A DNA stretch of 21,689 bases from positions 1 through 21,689 of IMG/VR virus record IMGVR_UViG_3300025674_000468; one strand, 5' to 3'. The position numbers were made by a program, and so were the translations under genes. The notes under the pieces were generated by a model. It was not told where the DNA came from, searched no databases, and saw only the letters and a program-made list of their open reading frames with translations. Within the stretch, counting starts at the first letter, position 1; each line of letters begins with the position of its first letter. This DNA comes from a virus. Of this stretch, positions 1 to 8,540 are shown in pieces.

Positions 1-1866
1 GAAGATGACATGAGCAGTAACTCTGCCACGGCTATTCCTAGCCAGCAGTCGGTAAAGGCTTATGTAGACTCACAAACTGGCTTGGGTGGCGCTACGCTTG
101 CAGGTCTTTCTGATACTAACGTCACGTCTCCTGCTGATGCGGCCCTTTTGTTTTACGACACTGGCACATCAAAGTGGATTGATAACGTAGTATCTGGCGA
201 CATTACGATTGCGGATACTGGCGTGGCAGCTATTGGCTCTGGCGTCATAGTAAATGCTGATGTCAATGCTAGTGCGGCTATTGATGTATCTAAGACGGCA
301 CTGACGGCAGGCACGGGCCTTACCCTGTCTACTAACACCTTGTCCGTAAACTCTACTCAGACGCTTACTGAGCTAGATGTAGACAACATTAAGATTGACG
401 CTAATGCGGTTAAGTCAACAAACACCAACGGCAACATCCAATTATTTCCAAATGGCACGGGCTTTACAGAGCTATACGGAAATACTAATGCTGGTGCGAT
501 TCGGTTTAACTGTGAGTCTAATAGCCACGGTGTAACGATAAAAGGCCCGCCTCACTCAGCAGCGGCTACTTATACTTTAGAGCTTCCTAACGCAGATGGT
601 TCTGCTGGACAATTCTTGAAAACCGATGGTAGCGGTAAGCTCAGTTTTGGGGCTGTATCTGTTAATAACATTTCTGGCGATGTGGACATTTCAGGCGAGC
701 TGCTGGCTGACAGCTACAATGAAACATTTAAGCGGGTAACAAGTTCATCTAACGCAGCAACAGTTAATTGTGAAGATGGTAATGTGTTTGAGCATGAGCT
801 GTCAGAAAACACTACCTTTACTTTTAGCAACCCGCCAGCGGCAGGCGCAACAACTGTTAATGGCTTTGATTTAACTATTGCTGCTTATGACTCAGTTAGC
901 ACTGATGTTAGTAGCAATGTTACTAATTTAAGAGGAATTGCATTTAACAACGATGGCACAAAACTTTTTGTGGCTGATATGGCTGATAGCGACATTAGCG
1001 AATTTACAGTAGCTACTGCGTTTGATCTTTCGTCTACAGTTACTTATGTAAGAAACTTCTCTGTATCTTCTCAAGAAATCAACCCAACAGATGTTGCTTT
1101 TAATGCTAACGGCACAAAAATGTTTGTGATTGGAAGACATAACGACGCTGTTTTTCAGTATACGTTAAGTACTGGCTTTGACCTAAGCACTGCGTCGTAT
1201 GATTCAGTAACATTGAGTGTATCTTCACAAGATACGGCTCCAGAGGGGCTTACCTTCAACAGCGATGGAACAAAAATGTACGTTGCTGGAGAGGCTACCG
1301 ACACGATTTATCAATATACGCTTACTACAGGATTTGACTTAAGTACTGCCAGCTATGCCTCAAAAAGCGTTAGCGTAAACGCTCAGGACATTGATGTTTC
1401 GGATGTTGCTTTAAGCTCTGACGGCACAAAAATGTTTATTGCTGGTAACGGTAACAATACAGTCTATTTGTACAATTTAAGCACTGCGTTTGACGTAAGC
1501 ACCGCTAGTTACAGTAGCACTTCTTTTAGTGTTGGCTCACAAAACTCTGGCCCCAACGGTTTAGTTTTCAACAACGATGGAACTAAAATGTACATGGGAG
1601 GATCAGGCAGTAACGACACTGTGTATCAATACACAACAGGCGCCTCATTTATAAGCGACAGCACAGCATACGGTATGTCGCTCAAAATTATTCAAGACTC
1701 TGGAGCATCTGGGTACACCATAACGTGGCCTACATCTGTCAAGTGGCCAGGAGGTACAGCGCCTACGCTGACAGCTACAGCATCTGCTGAAGATCAATTT
1801 GTGTTCTACACGAAAGACGGTGGGACTAACTGGTACGGCTTTACAGCGGGGCAAGCCTTAGCATGA
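1..1866 (+). CDS. Phage tail fibre protein with inserted beta-propeller-like repeats (5' end cut by window edge)
   Basis: Probable receptor-binding tail fibre. The frame is open to the first base of the window, and the residues before the first visible Met (position 10) read Glu-Asp-Asp, so that Met lies inside a motif (DDMSSNSATAIPSQQSVKAY) found in the middle of marine phage tail fibres; the true start is off-window. Numbering from that Met: 1-30 conserved fibre motif; about 60-255 Thr/Ser/Asn/Gly-rich fibre shaft with LELPNADGSAGQFLKTDG (a motif common in such fibres); 255-276 first half of a C-terminal module ending TFSNPP; 285-544 repeats of 52 residues; 554-618 second half of the module (KIIQDSG, TITWP, DGGTNWYGFTAG). 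It overlaps the next gene by four bases (ATGA). The family assignment is from recognised motifs; the receptor is unknown. Confidence 0.85.
   Translation, partial: EDDMSSNSATAIPSQQSVKAYVDSQTGLGGATLAGLSDTNVTSPADAALLFYDTGTSKWIDNVVSGDITIADTGVAAIGSGVIVNADVNASAAIDVSKTALTAGTGLTLSTNTLSVNSTQTLTELDVDNIKIDANAVKSTNTNGNIQLFPNGTGFTELYGNTNAGAIRFNCESNSHGVTIKGPPHSAAATYTLELPNADGSAGQFLKTDGSGKLSFGAVSVNNISGDVDISGELLADSYNETFKRVTSSSNAATVNCEDGNVFEHELSENTTFTFSNPPAAGATTVNGFDLTIAAYDSVSTDVSSNVTNLRGIAFNNDGTKLFVADMADSDISEFTVATAFDLSSTVTYVRNFSVSSQEINPTDVAFNANGTKMFVIGRHNDAVFQYTLSTGFDLSTASYDSVTLSVSSQDTAPEGLTFNSDGTKMYVAGEATDTIYQYTLTTGFDLSTASYASKSVSVNAQDIDVSDVALSSDGTKMFIAGNGNNTVYLYNLSTAFDVSTASYSSTSFSVGSQNSGPNGLVFNNDGTKMYMGGSGSNDTVYQYTTGASFISDSTAYGMSLKIIQDSGASGYTITWPTSVKWPGGTAPTLTATASAEDQFVFYTKDGGTNWYGFTAGQALA
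862..1641 (+). repeat. 52-residue (156-nt) repeats in tail fibre, circularly closed five-blade layout
   Basis: Four complete units of exactly 52 residues start at residues 307, 359, 411 and 463 (nt 928, 1084, 1240, 1396), and a fifth starts at 515 (nt 1552). Each unit has the core F(N)xDGTK(M/L)(F/Y) followed by (V/I)xQYTLxT and FDLSTASY. The fifth unit stops after its first 29-30 residues, while the missing 22-residue second part (GFDLTIAAYDSV...) sits before unit 1 at residues 285-306. This split repeat is what beta-propellers use to close their ring. The DNA copies have diverged, so this is a protein repeat rather than a recent DNA duplication. Confidence 0.85.
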
Positions 1867-3797
1867 GTATTGCTCGAATAATGCAACAGGCCGCTGCTGG
1901 CGCTGGTGATGCTGCTACTTACGTTGACGATGTGTTTTCTACGTTTTTGTATGAAGGCACATCGGCAGTAGGAAATGTAGTTACGAACGGAATTGATTTG
2001 TCTGGCGAAGGCGGTTTGGTTTGGTTAAAGTCCAGAGGGGATGCTCAATCTCACGGCCTTTTTGATACTGAAAGAGGCGCAGGCAAAATGCTTCAGAGCA
2101 ACGCAACAGCGGCAGAGCTTTCTTATACAGATGTGTCTTCTTTTAACTCAGATGGATTTACGGCAGGTTTTTATACCGGGTGGTTTAATAGCTCAAATTA
2201 CGAGCAATGCTCATGGACATTCCGCAAGCAACCGGGATTTTTCGATGTTGTCACTTATACAGGTAACGGCACTGCTGGTCGCACCATAAGCCATAACCTT
2301 GGTGCTGAAGTTGGATTTGCCGTTGTAAAACGGACAGACTCAGCGGCTCATTGGGAGGCTCAGCATAGAAGCATAGACCTTTCTTCTAACAAGGGGCTGT
2401 ATTTAAGTACGTCAGGTGCTTTGGGTACGCATAATAATGTGTGGAATAGTACACACGCTACTTCTACCCATTTAGTACTAGGAGATCATGCAGACGTTAA
2501 TGGGGTAGGGGGTACTTACGTAGCCTACCTATTTGCCCACGATGCCCAAGACTTTGGCGAAAATTCTGATGAAGCGATTATTAAGTGTGGGAGCTATACG
2601 GGTTCATCAGCTGGAAATGAAATAAATCTTGGTTTTGAGCCACAGTGGATAATAATAAAACGAACAAACGCGGCAGACGATTGGGTTATGTATGACGTTA
2701 TGCGTGGAATGCCTGTTGGAGGAGATTCAGCAGAATTAAATCCAAATGCAAGTTATGCTGAAAACGGTTATTTTGGAAGTTCGCAACCAGACATACATCC
2801 AAATCCAACAGGATTTACTCTGCAGGGAACATCAAGCCCATATAATAGCACAGGTTCAACTTACATCTACATAGCCATCCGCAGACCCCACAAGCCAGCA
2901 TCAGAGTTTGCGGCAGCTGATTTGTTTACGCCTGCTTCTCAAAATTTTCAGCCGGGAATAATATCTGCTGGATTTCCAATTGATCTTATTTGGCACGCTC
3001 GCCAAGGCACAGCCAATTACAAGCGGTTGTTTGATAGATTGAGAGGTCCTACCAAAGGTTTCTATACCGACCAAAACAACGCTGATGTAACGCACAGTTT
3101 ATTTGGTTTTGACAACATGACGGGCTTTGAAATTCTGCCCGGAACCACAATTGATGCATGGTCTTGGATGATGTTCCGCAGAGCTAAAGGCTTTCTGGAT
3201 ATTGTGCCGTATACAGGAACTGGCTCAGCAACAACGGTGACACATAATTTAGGCGTTGCACCAGAAATGATGATTCTCAAAAACAGGGATGATGCGTCTA
3301 GCTTTCAGGTATACCACTCCGCTAATTCAGCCGATTACCATTTAGAGCTAAACAACACAAACGCTAGAAACTCAAACTCAGCAGTGTTTAACAGTACAGC
3401 CCCTACAAGTTCGGTGTTTAGCGTTGGAACACAAAACAATGTGAATGGAAGCGGCAAAAACCTTATGGCGTATTTGTTTGCTTCCGTTAGTGGAATATCT
3501 AAGGTTGGTTCGTATACCGGAACAGGTAATGACGTAAACGTAAATTGTGGTTTTTCATCTGGCGCTAGGCTTGTAATAGTAAAGCGATCAGACTCTACGG
3601 GCGGCTGGTACTTATGGGATTCTGCACGAGGCATTGTAGCGGGAAACGACAGTTATTATTTGATGAATACTAATGCCGCTCAAGTTACTAACACCGACTA
3701 CATAGACCCGCTTGCTAGTGGGTTTACCATCACATCATCAGCACCAGCAGAGCTTAATGCTTCTGGTGGAACATACGTCTTTTTAGCAATCGCATAG
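1863..3797 (+). CDS. DUF7483-like virion/tail protein with internal duplication
   Basis: Large, secreted-looking beta-rich protein of the type placed next to tail fibres in marine phages; role probably in the distal tail or host recognition. It resembles proteins annotated as DUF7483, from motifs WTFRKQPGFFD, TYTGNGTAGRTISHNLG and YVAYLFAHD. It contains two copies of one plan. Copy 1, about residues 22-345: a head part with VWLKSRGDAQSHGLFDTERG, module A (119-227) and module B (242-340, CGSYTGS...INLGFEPQWIIIKRT). Copy 2, about 353-644: head part (LIWHAR...LFDRLRGPTKG), module A' (437-540) and module B' (548-644). The start ATG overlaps the upstream stop (ATGA), suggesting translational coupling; no strong ribosome site is seen. 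The exact function is not known. Confidence 0.7.
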   Translation: MSIARIMQQAAAGAGDAATYVDDVFSTFLYEGTSAVGNVVTNGIDLSGEGGLVWLKSRGDAQSHGLFDTERGAGKMLQSNATAAELSYTDVSSFNSDGFTAGFYTGWFNSSNYEQCSWTFRKQPGFFDVVTYTGNGTAGRTISHNLGAEVGFAVVKRTDSAAHWEAQHRSIDLSSNKGLYLSTSGALGTHNNVWNSTHATSTHLVLGDHADVNGVGGTYVAYLFAHDAQDFGENSDEAIIKCGSYTGSSAGNEINLGFEPQWIIIKRTNAADDWVMYDVMRGMPVGGDSAELNPNASYAENGYFGSSQPDIHPNPTGFTLQGTSSPYNSTGSTYIYIAIRRPHKPASEFAAADLFTPASQNFQPGIISAGFPIDLIWHARQGTANYKRLFDRLRGPTKGFYTDQNNADVTHSLFGFDNMTGFEILPGTTIDAWSWMMFRRAKGFLDIVPYTGTGSATTVTHNLGVAPEMMILKNRDDASSFQVYHSANSADYHLELNNTNARNSNSAVFNSTAPTSSVFSVGTQNNVNGSGKNLMAYLFASVSGISKVGSYTGTGNDVNVNCGFSSGARLVIVKRSDSTGGWYLWDSARGIVAGNDSYYLMNTNAAQVTNTDYIDPLASGFTITSSAPAELNASGGTYVFLAIA

Positions 3798-3808
3798 GAT
3801 TATCAACT

Positions 3809-4309
3809 ATGTCTGAATACAGAGTACGAGCAACGGGTGAGGTTAAATCTCAAGGCCAGATCCGGAACGACAACAAGAATATGTCCCTGCCTAAAGTATG
3901 GACTGCAAACGTGTGTGACGCCTTGGGCGTTGATCCTGTCCTTGCCACCCCCGCGCCAGAGCCTAGCGCCGCTTACAAGTTAGTAGTGCGTAACGGTGCT
4001 GTGCAGGACGCTAAGGGCAACTGGGTTCAGGCGTGGGTAGAGCGTGAGATGTTCACTGAGTACACCGATGATGACGGCGTCACGCATTCAGTCGCAGATC
4101 AGCAGGCAGCATATGACGCAGCTAATACGGCAACCTTGGCGGCGTCCGAAAGATCTAGGCGCGACAAGCTGCTGAAAGAAACAGACCACTACGGGCTGTC
4201 TGACGTCACCATGTCAACAGAGATGACAACGTATCGTCAGGCTCTTAGGGATGTACCTCAGCAGGAGGGCTTTCCCGGCACAATTTCGTGGCCTGAAAAG
4301 CCTGAATAG
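3809..4309 (+). CDS. Phage tail (fibre) assembly chaperone
   Basis: Probable chaperone for the adjacent tail fibre proteins. The C-terminal part, residues about 117-165, carries the pattern RRDKLLKETD, YRQALRDVPQQEGFP and WPEKP, characteristic of the Phage_tail_APC (PF16778) / tail fibre assembly families. The N-terminal part (1-110) has no motif I recognise, with an Asp-rich stretch at 86-90. The start has AGGA nine bases upstream. It lies directly after two tail fibre-like genes, the usual place for such a chaperone, and its TAG stop runs into the next gene's start region. The family call is good; the client protein is inferred from position. Confidence 0.8.
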   Translation: MSEYRVRATGEVKSQGQIRNDNKNMSLPKVWTANVCDALGVDPVLATPAPEPSAAYKLVVRNGAVQDAKGNWVQAWVEREMFTEYTDDDGVTHSVADQQAAYDAANTATLAASERSRRDKLLKETDHYGLSDVTMSTEMTTYRQALRDVPQQEGFPGTISWPEKPE

Positions 4310-4317
4310 TGAAAGAA

Positions 4318-4593
4318 ATGAACCCTATGGAAGAACACAGATTAGATCGTATAGAGCAAAAGCTCGACAAGCTAACTGAAGCTGTATCACAGATTGCTCG
4401 TGTCGAAGAGCAGATTCTATCTGTGTTCAAGCGTATGGATCGTCACGAGAAAAGACTAGACGATCAGGAGGACGACATACGAGAGCTAGAGAGTGCTGTA
4501 CTAGCTAACTCAAGCTCAGTAAAGAATGCAGAGAGGTTCTTCTGGGTTGCCGTCAGCGCGTGTGTATCACTTGTCGTGTACATGGTTAAGTAA
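4318..4593 (+). CDS. Small coiled-coil protein with one C-terminal membrane helix (XhlA-like)
   Basis: A 91-residue protein: residues 4-62 are highly charged with heptad spacing (HRLDRIEQKLDKLTEAV, MDRHEKRLDDQEDD), predicting a coiled coil, and 74-90 form one hydrophobic segment (FFWVAVSACVSLVVYMV) ending in a single Lys. This layout matches XhlA-type haemolysin/holin accessory proteins, and the next gene is a holin, so a part in lysis is likely. The start is uncertain: a GTG at 4309 overlaps the upstream TAG, and ATGs lie at 4318 and 4327, none with a strong ribosome site. It could instead be an inner-membrane spanin-like or unrelated anchor protein; no function is proven. Confidence 0.6.
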   Translation: MNPMEEHRLDRIEQKLDKLTEAVSQIARVEEQILSVFKRMDRHEKRLDDQEDDIRELESAVLANSSSVKNAERFFWVAVSACVSLVVYMVK

Positions 4594-4596
4594 CGT

Positions 4597-4971
4597 ATGT
4601 GGACTGCACTAATTAACCCCCTAGCTACTCTGGCAAAAACATGGCTAGCCAACCGCCATGAGCGATCACAAGCCAAGCACGTAGCCAAGATGGAGGTAAT
4701 TAAGAACACAGCCACATGGGAACAAGAGATGGCAGCGGCCAGTGCTACCTCGTGGAAAGACGAGTGGTTTACTGTGGTGTTATCAATGCCTTTGTTAGCT
4801 GTATGCTACGGAGTTGCTATGGATGATTTGAGCATTATGCAGCGTGTTGGTTTAGCTTTTTCTGAGCTAGACAAGTTGCCTGAGTACTACCAGTATCTCT
4901 TGTACGTAGCGGTAACTGCCAGCTTTGGCATCCGTGGTGCTGACAAGCTGATGCAGATGAAGGGCAAGTAA
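4597..4971 (+). CDS. Holin, GTA-type three-helix family
   Basis: Probable holin, which would open the inner membrane at the end of infection. The 124-residue sequence matches the GTA_holin_3TM family (PF11351) in layout and motifs: NPLATLAKTWLANR at the N-terminus, a charged helix, WEQEMAAASATSWKDEW at 41-57, a hydrophobic segment at about 58-76, a second at about 97-112 (YLLYVAVTASFGIRGADKL) and a short basic tail. The ATG follows the upstream stop by three bases and has no clear ribosome site, so coupling to the upstream membrane protein is plausible. No endolysin gene is next to it. Confidence 0.8.
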   Translation: MWTALINPLATLAKTWLANRHERSQAKHVAKMEVIKNTATWEQEMAAASATSWKDEWFTVVLSMPLLAVCYGVAMDDLSIMQRVGLAFSELDKLPEYYQYLLYVAVTASFGIRGADKLMQMKGK

Positions 4972-4972
4972 T

Positions 4973-7888
4973 ATGGCAACTGCTGCTGAAATTAGTGCTC
5001 TGTATAACAAGTATCTTGGACGAGACCCTTTACAGTCTGGTATTGACGCTTGGATTGCTACAGGGCAAAACATTGAGCAGATTGAGCAGGGCATAGCTAA
5101 CTCACCTGAAGCGGCTGTGTATGAAACGTATCAAGCAACTGTTGGCCGCAAACCAACAATGGAAGAGCGGGAATTTTATGTAAACGTTAACCCCGCACCT
5201 ATTGAAATTGTTGAGCAGGTTTTGTCTGGTACGCAGGAAGCGCAAGAGTTTCAGACTCAACAGCAACTAGATGAAACGGATATGTTGGCCGACACAACGG
5301 CTGATGACACAACGGTTGATGATGTGGCCGACGATACTCCTGCTGCGGCAACAAAAGATACCTACACAGTCATTACTAGCAACGCCAAGGGTGACGCCAG
5401 CAGCCCCTTTGGTGGCACTGCCGAATCCAACCAGACAGCACAGCTTGTAGAGATGACAGAGCAAGAGCTTCGTCAAGAGTTTGAGGATTCTGGTCAGTTA
5501 CAGCAGCAGTTTGGCTCATTTGATAACTACATGGGCTATATAAATGACTCTCAAGAGTGGGTGCAGTCAGCCGATTGGATGCTTGCTAATCCCAATTATC
5601 GACCTAGCGACATAGAATCTGCTGTTATTGAGGGTGAAGATCTTGCGTTTAAACCGGGTCAAAAAGAAAAAGTTACAGAAAAGATAAGCCAAGATATTAG
5701 CAACGCTCGTCAAAGTGGTTATCAGCAGTGGATGAATGAAGGTGCTGACATACTACAGAAGTGGGGCATTCAGGACACTATCTATAACGATGACGGCGAC
5801 CAGTTTAAATGGACTGGCTCTGGGTATCAGAAAACTATTAAGGTAGATGACCACGCTAGTTTTGCTGATTACGCTACAGCTTTAACAAAATCTGCTGTTG
5901 CGGGTTTGCTTACAGGCGCTGTTGTTGGTCCAGCTTTAGGCACAAGCACGTTAGGTAAAGCCGGTACTGCGGGAATATCTAACGTAGCAGGACAGTTGGC
6001 TACTACAGGAAAAGTTGACCCCTTGGCTGCTGTAGCTAGTGGAATAACAGCTGGTATAAACCCCGGCGGTATGTTAGCAGAAAACTTTGGTCAAGCAACA
6101 AAAATAGGCACAAATATAGTTCCGTCTAATGTTGTAGGCGGTTTTGTACAAGGCGCTACAAACGAGTTAATTAGCAGTGCTATTACTGAAGGAAAACTTG
6201 ATTTAGAAGGCGCTTTAGTTAGTGGCTTGATAGACGCTGGGGTTAACGCCGCATCAGATTTATTAAGTGACGCAAGCAACAATTCCATAGAATCTGAAAT
6301 GGATCGTATTCAGAAAGATAGGGCTGTCAAAGGTTTACCCGAACTTACTGAGGAACAACTGTACGCAGCAGCTTTGACCAATGCAAATGTCGGAAAATCT
6401 GACTTAGGCGGCTTAGTAGGCGAAGGCGGCTTACTTCCTTTTATTGAGCCTGTTAGCACTGAGGGGCTAAACAAACTGCTAGGTGGTGGCGCATTTAGTC
6501 AAGTAGATGTGTTTATTGGTCCTGACGGTAAAGAATATACAGACCTAGAAATTTTAGAAGGAGCTGCTGGTGAAGGTGTTAGTCCTGCTGATATTTATTA
6601 CGGTGAGGTTCCCGGTTGGACAAGTGGTGTAATAACGCAACAAAACACAATACTGGGAGACGCCTTTGATTTTGCCAAAGAAAACATTCCCGGTGTTAGC
6701 CAAGTAACAGGGGCTGTAAGCGACCTACTAGACGCAGCAGCAGCAGTTGAATTTAAAAACACGTATGGCGCTACTCCAGAAGAGTTTCTTGAAGCAGGAG
6801 TTTCAATAGAAGAAATTCAACGGATGATTGCGTATGGTCCTCTTGACGAGACGTACAACTTTGCGGTCAACCCAAGAGGAGATTCACAGATGGTGGGTAC
6901 TTTGTCCGGTATTCCGGGCTTGTACTCCACGGGTGCTAACAACCCATTCTTGGATTACGCAGAGGCAATAGGAGATTCTGCTTCTACAATTGGAGGAGTG
7001 GATGCTTTACAAGATGCTCTTCCTATAACTAATCTTCAGGACGCTGCAGCAACAGCAGCAGCAGCAAACGCAGCAGCAAACAGTGTAGCTATTGTTAACT
7101 TATCTGGCACAGAGACTGCTGTATCATCTAACACTGTTTTACCGGGAACTAACACAACAATTGCTGATGCTATTTTGGGTGGCTTTATTGATGGAGTATT
7201 AATTGATACCCAAAATAACAACTCAACTGTTAGTTCTGGAGGAGAAACTGTTACCCAAACTTTAGATGCTGGGGTAGCTGATACTATATCTAATGTTATT
7301 AACACCACAAATAATCAAGTTGCTACTACCACTGATGTAAACGCAGGAAGATCATCTTTTGATGACTTTGAGACTACTGTAAACAACACTACTACGTTAG
7401 CAACAACAGACACTGATGTTAACGCTGGAAGATTATCTTTTGATGACTTTGGTTTTACTGACACAACTTTAGATAATAATACTGACCTTGTTAATGATGT
7501 AAACGCAGGAAGATTATCTTTTGATGACTTCAGCAACACGTCAGATACTACTGTAAATAACAACACTACTTTAACTAATAATGCTGTAAACAACGCTAAT
7601 ATCTCAGATACTGTTGTAAATAAAAACACTATTTTACCATCTAATTTAGAAACCGTCGTGCCGCCCACTACGGTGCTGCCTAGCGTCAGCAGTGACAGCG
7701 GTGGCGGAGGTGGCGGAGGTGGCGGTGGAGTTGCTGCTGGTGGTATGCTTGGAGGAAAAGGCCCTGTTCCGTTTGATATTAGAGAAATAGGAATTACGGC
7801 GCAGCCAACATTACAAAAAAGACAGCAGTTTCCTATCACAGAATCTTTATTGGGAATGCTTACAGGCAACGGGAATAGATTAGCATGA
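4973..7888 (+). CDS. Large phage structural protein, DUF4214-like N-terminus, repeats and poly-Gly C-terminus
   Basis: Probable virion-associated protein of 971 residues; function not recognised. The N-terminal 95 residues hold two helical units of DUF4214-like type (LYNKYLGRDPLQSGIDAW, then YQATVGRKPTMEEREF), each ending in a segment like ANSPEAA or TQEAQEF. Residues 95-130 are Asp/Thr rich. About 305-365 is Ala/Gly-rich and weakly hydrophobic (AVAGLLTGAVVGPALG). From about 700 the protein becomes Asn/Thr/Val-rich low-complexity sequence with three 27-residue repeats, then ten glycines at 910-919, then a short conserved-looking tail (PFDIREIGITAQ). ATG two bases after the holin stop, with AAGGG upstream. 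It lies between holin and head-tail adaptor; tail or internal virion protein is a guess from position. Confidence 0.65.
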   Translation: MATAAEISALYNKYLGRDPLQSGIDAWIATGQNIEQIEQGIANSPEAAVYETYQATVGRKPTMEEREFYVNVNPAPIEIVEQVLSGTQEAQEFQTQQQLDETDMLADTTADDTTVDDVADDTPAAATKDTYTVITSNAKGDASSPFGGTAESNQTAQLVEMTEQELRQEFEDSGQLQQQFGSFDNYMGYINDSQEWVQSADWMLANPNYRPSDIESAVIEGEDLAFKPGQKEKVTEKISQDISNARQSGYQQWMNEGADILQKWGIQDTIYNDDGDQFKWTGSGYQKTIKVDDHASFADYATALTKSAVAGLLTGAVVGPALGTSTLGKAGTAGISNVAGQLATTGKVDPLAAVASGITAGINPGGMLAENFGQATKIGTNIVPSNVVGGFVQGATNELISSAITEGKLDLEGALVSGLIDAGVNAASDLLSDASNNSIESEMDRIQKDRAVKGLPELTEEQLYAAALTNANVGKSDLGGLVGEGGLLPFIEPVSTEGLNKLLGGGAFSQVDVFIGPDGKEYTDLEILEGAAGEGVSPADIYYGEVPGWTSGVITQQNTILGDAFDFAKENIPGVSQVTGAVSDLLDAAAAVEFKNTYGATPEEFLEAGVSIEEIQRMIAYGPLDETYNFAVNPRGDSQMVGTLSGIPGLYSTGANNPFLDYAEAIGDSASTIGGVDALQDALPITNLQDAAATAAAANAAANSVAIVNLSGTETAVSSNTVLPGTNTTIADAILGGFIDGVLIDTQNNNSTVSSGGETVTQTLDAGVADTISNVINTTNNQVATTTDVNAGRSSFDDFETTVNNTTTLATTDTDVNAGRLSFDDFGFTDTTLDNNTDLVNDVNAGRLSFDDFSNTSDTTVNNNTTLTNNAVNNANISDTVVNKNTILPSNLETVVPPTTVLPSVSSDSGGGGGGGGGGVAAGGMLGGKGPVPFDIREIGITAQPTLQKRQQFPITESLLGMLTGNGNRLA
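7334..7531 (+). repeat. Three 81-nt spaced repeats encoding DVNAGR(L/S)SFDDF
   Basis: A 12-residue motif occurs at nt 7334-7369, 7415-7450 and 7496-7531, each copy starting exactly 81 nt (27 residues) after the previous one. Copies 1 and 3 differ at only two of 36 bases; copy 2 has two further silent changes. The linkers are Thr/Asn-rich and less conserved. It lies inside the low-complexity C-terminal region of the 971-residue protein. Confidence 0.9.
7700..7729 (+). repeat. Ten-glycine codon run
   Basis: Ten consecutive glycine codons built on a GGT-GGC-GGA unit, following Ser-Asp-Ser and leading into VAAGGMLGGKG. It probably forms a flexible linker before the C-terminal tail, and is a likely site of length variation. 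Confidence 0.85.
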
Positions 7889-8532
7889 CGTATTTAAACT
7901 TAGTCAACAACGTACTTAGGCGACTCCGTGAAGACGAAGTAACTAACGTATCTGAAAGCACGTACAGCAAAATGGTCGGTGACTTTGTAAACGACGCAAA
8001 AGATCTTGTAGAAACAGCGTGGGACTGGTCAGCGTTGCGTAACACCCTTACAATTACGACGGCTGCTGACGACTACACGTACTCACTAACGGGCAGCGGC
8101 GACAAAGGTAAAGTTTTTAGAATTATAAATGATACTTCAAATTGCGAGCTACAATACCAAACACAGGCGTGGTTCGACAACGAGTTCTTTGTAAACAACC
8201 CAGTATCAGGTACGCCTAAGTATTTTACTTATAACGGCGTAGACGCTAGTGGCGATACTCAGATTGATGTGTATCCTAAACCTGACGGCGTTTACTCGTT
8301 AAAAGTAAAAGTAGTTTTGCGTAACGTACCTCTGAGTGCTGATGCAGACACGTTGGCTATACCTAGCAGTCCCGTGATTCACATGGCAGTTGCTCTGTTA
8401 GCTCGTGAGCGTGGTGAAACAGGAGGTACATCAACTGCTGAGTACTTTGCTCTAGCTGACAAGTATTTATCTGATGCTATTGCTATGGACGCACAGAAAC
8501 ACCCTGAAGAAACTATCTTTTACACTCCTTAG
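7885..8532 (+). CDS. Head-tail adaptor / tail tube terminator-like protein
   Basis: Probable head-tail connector (adaptor) protein of 215 residues. The N-terminus MTYLNLVNNVLRRLREDEV, followed by VGDFVNDAKDLVETAWDWSALR, is the conserved opening seen in adaptor proteins of marine podophages and siphophages; the middle is beta-rich (TITTAADDYTYSLTG, DTQIDVYPKPDG) and the C-terminal third is helical (VIHMAVALLARERGETGG). The size and the place directly before a nozzle-like gene fit the T7 gp11/gp12 order. The ATG overlaps the upstream stop by four bases. Assignment is from pattern and context; a gp11-like fold was not tested. Confidence 0.65.
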   Translation: MTYLNLVNNVLRRLREDEVTNVSESTYSKMVGDFVNDAKDLVETAWDWSALRNTLTITTAADDYTYSLTGSGDKGKVFRIINDTSNCELQYQTQAWFDNEFFVNNPVSGTPKYFTYNGVDASGDTQIDVYPKPDGVYSLKVKVVLRNVPLSADADTLAIPSSPVIHMAVALLARERGETGGTSTAEYFALADKYLSDAIAMDAQKHPEETIFYTP

Positions 8533-8540
8533 GAACTACT

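Noticed and set aside
10-12. ATG at position 10 as the true start of the tail fibre
   Set aside because: The frame is open to base 1 and the residues before this Met continue a motif normally found inside fibre proteins; there is no room to see a ribosome site.
7334-7531. CRISPR-like array from the 81-nt periodic repeats
   Set aside because: The repeats are in frame inside a long coding region, the spacers code for similar Thr/Asn-rich sequence, and there is no palindromic repeat or cas gene. The Cas4-like exonuclease is a phage replication enzyme by context.
7315-7869. 184-residue open frame on the - strand inside the 971-residue gene
   Set aside because: It is the antisense of the repeat region; its poly-Pro run is merely the complement of the glycine codons, and it has no recognised motif.
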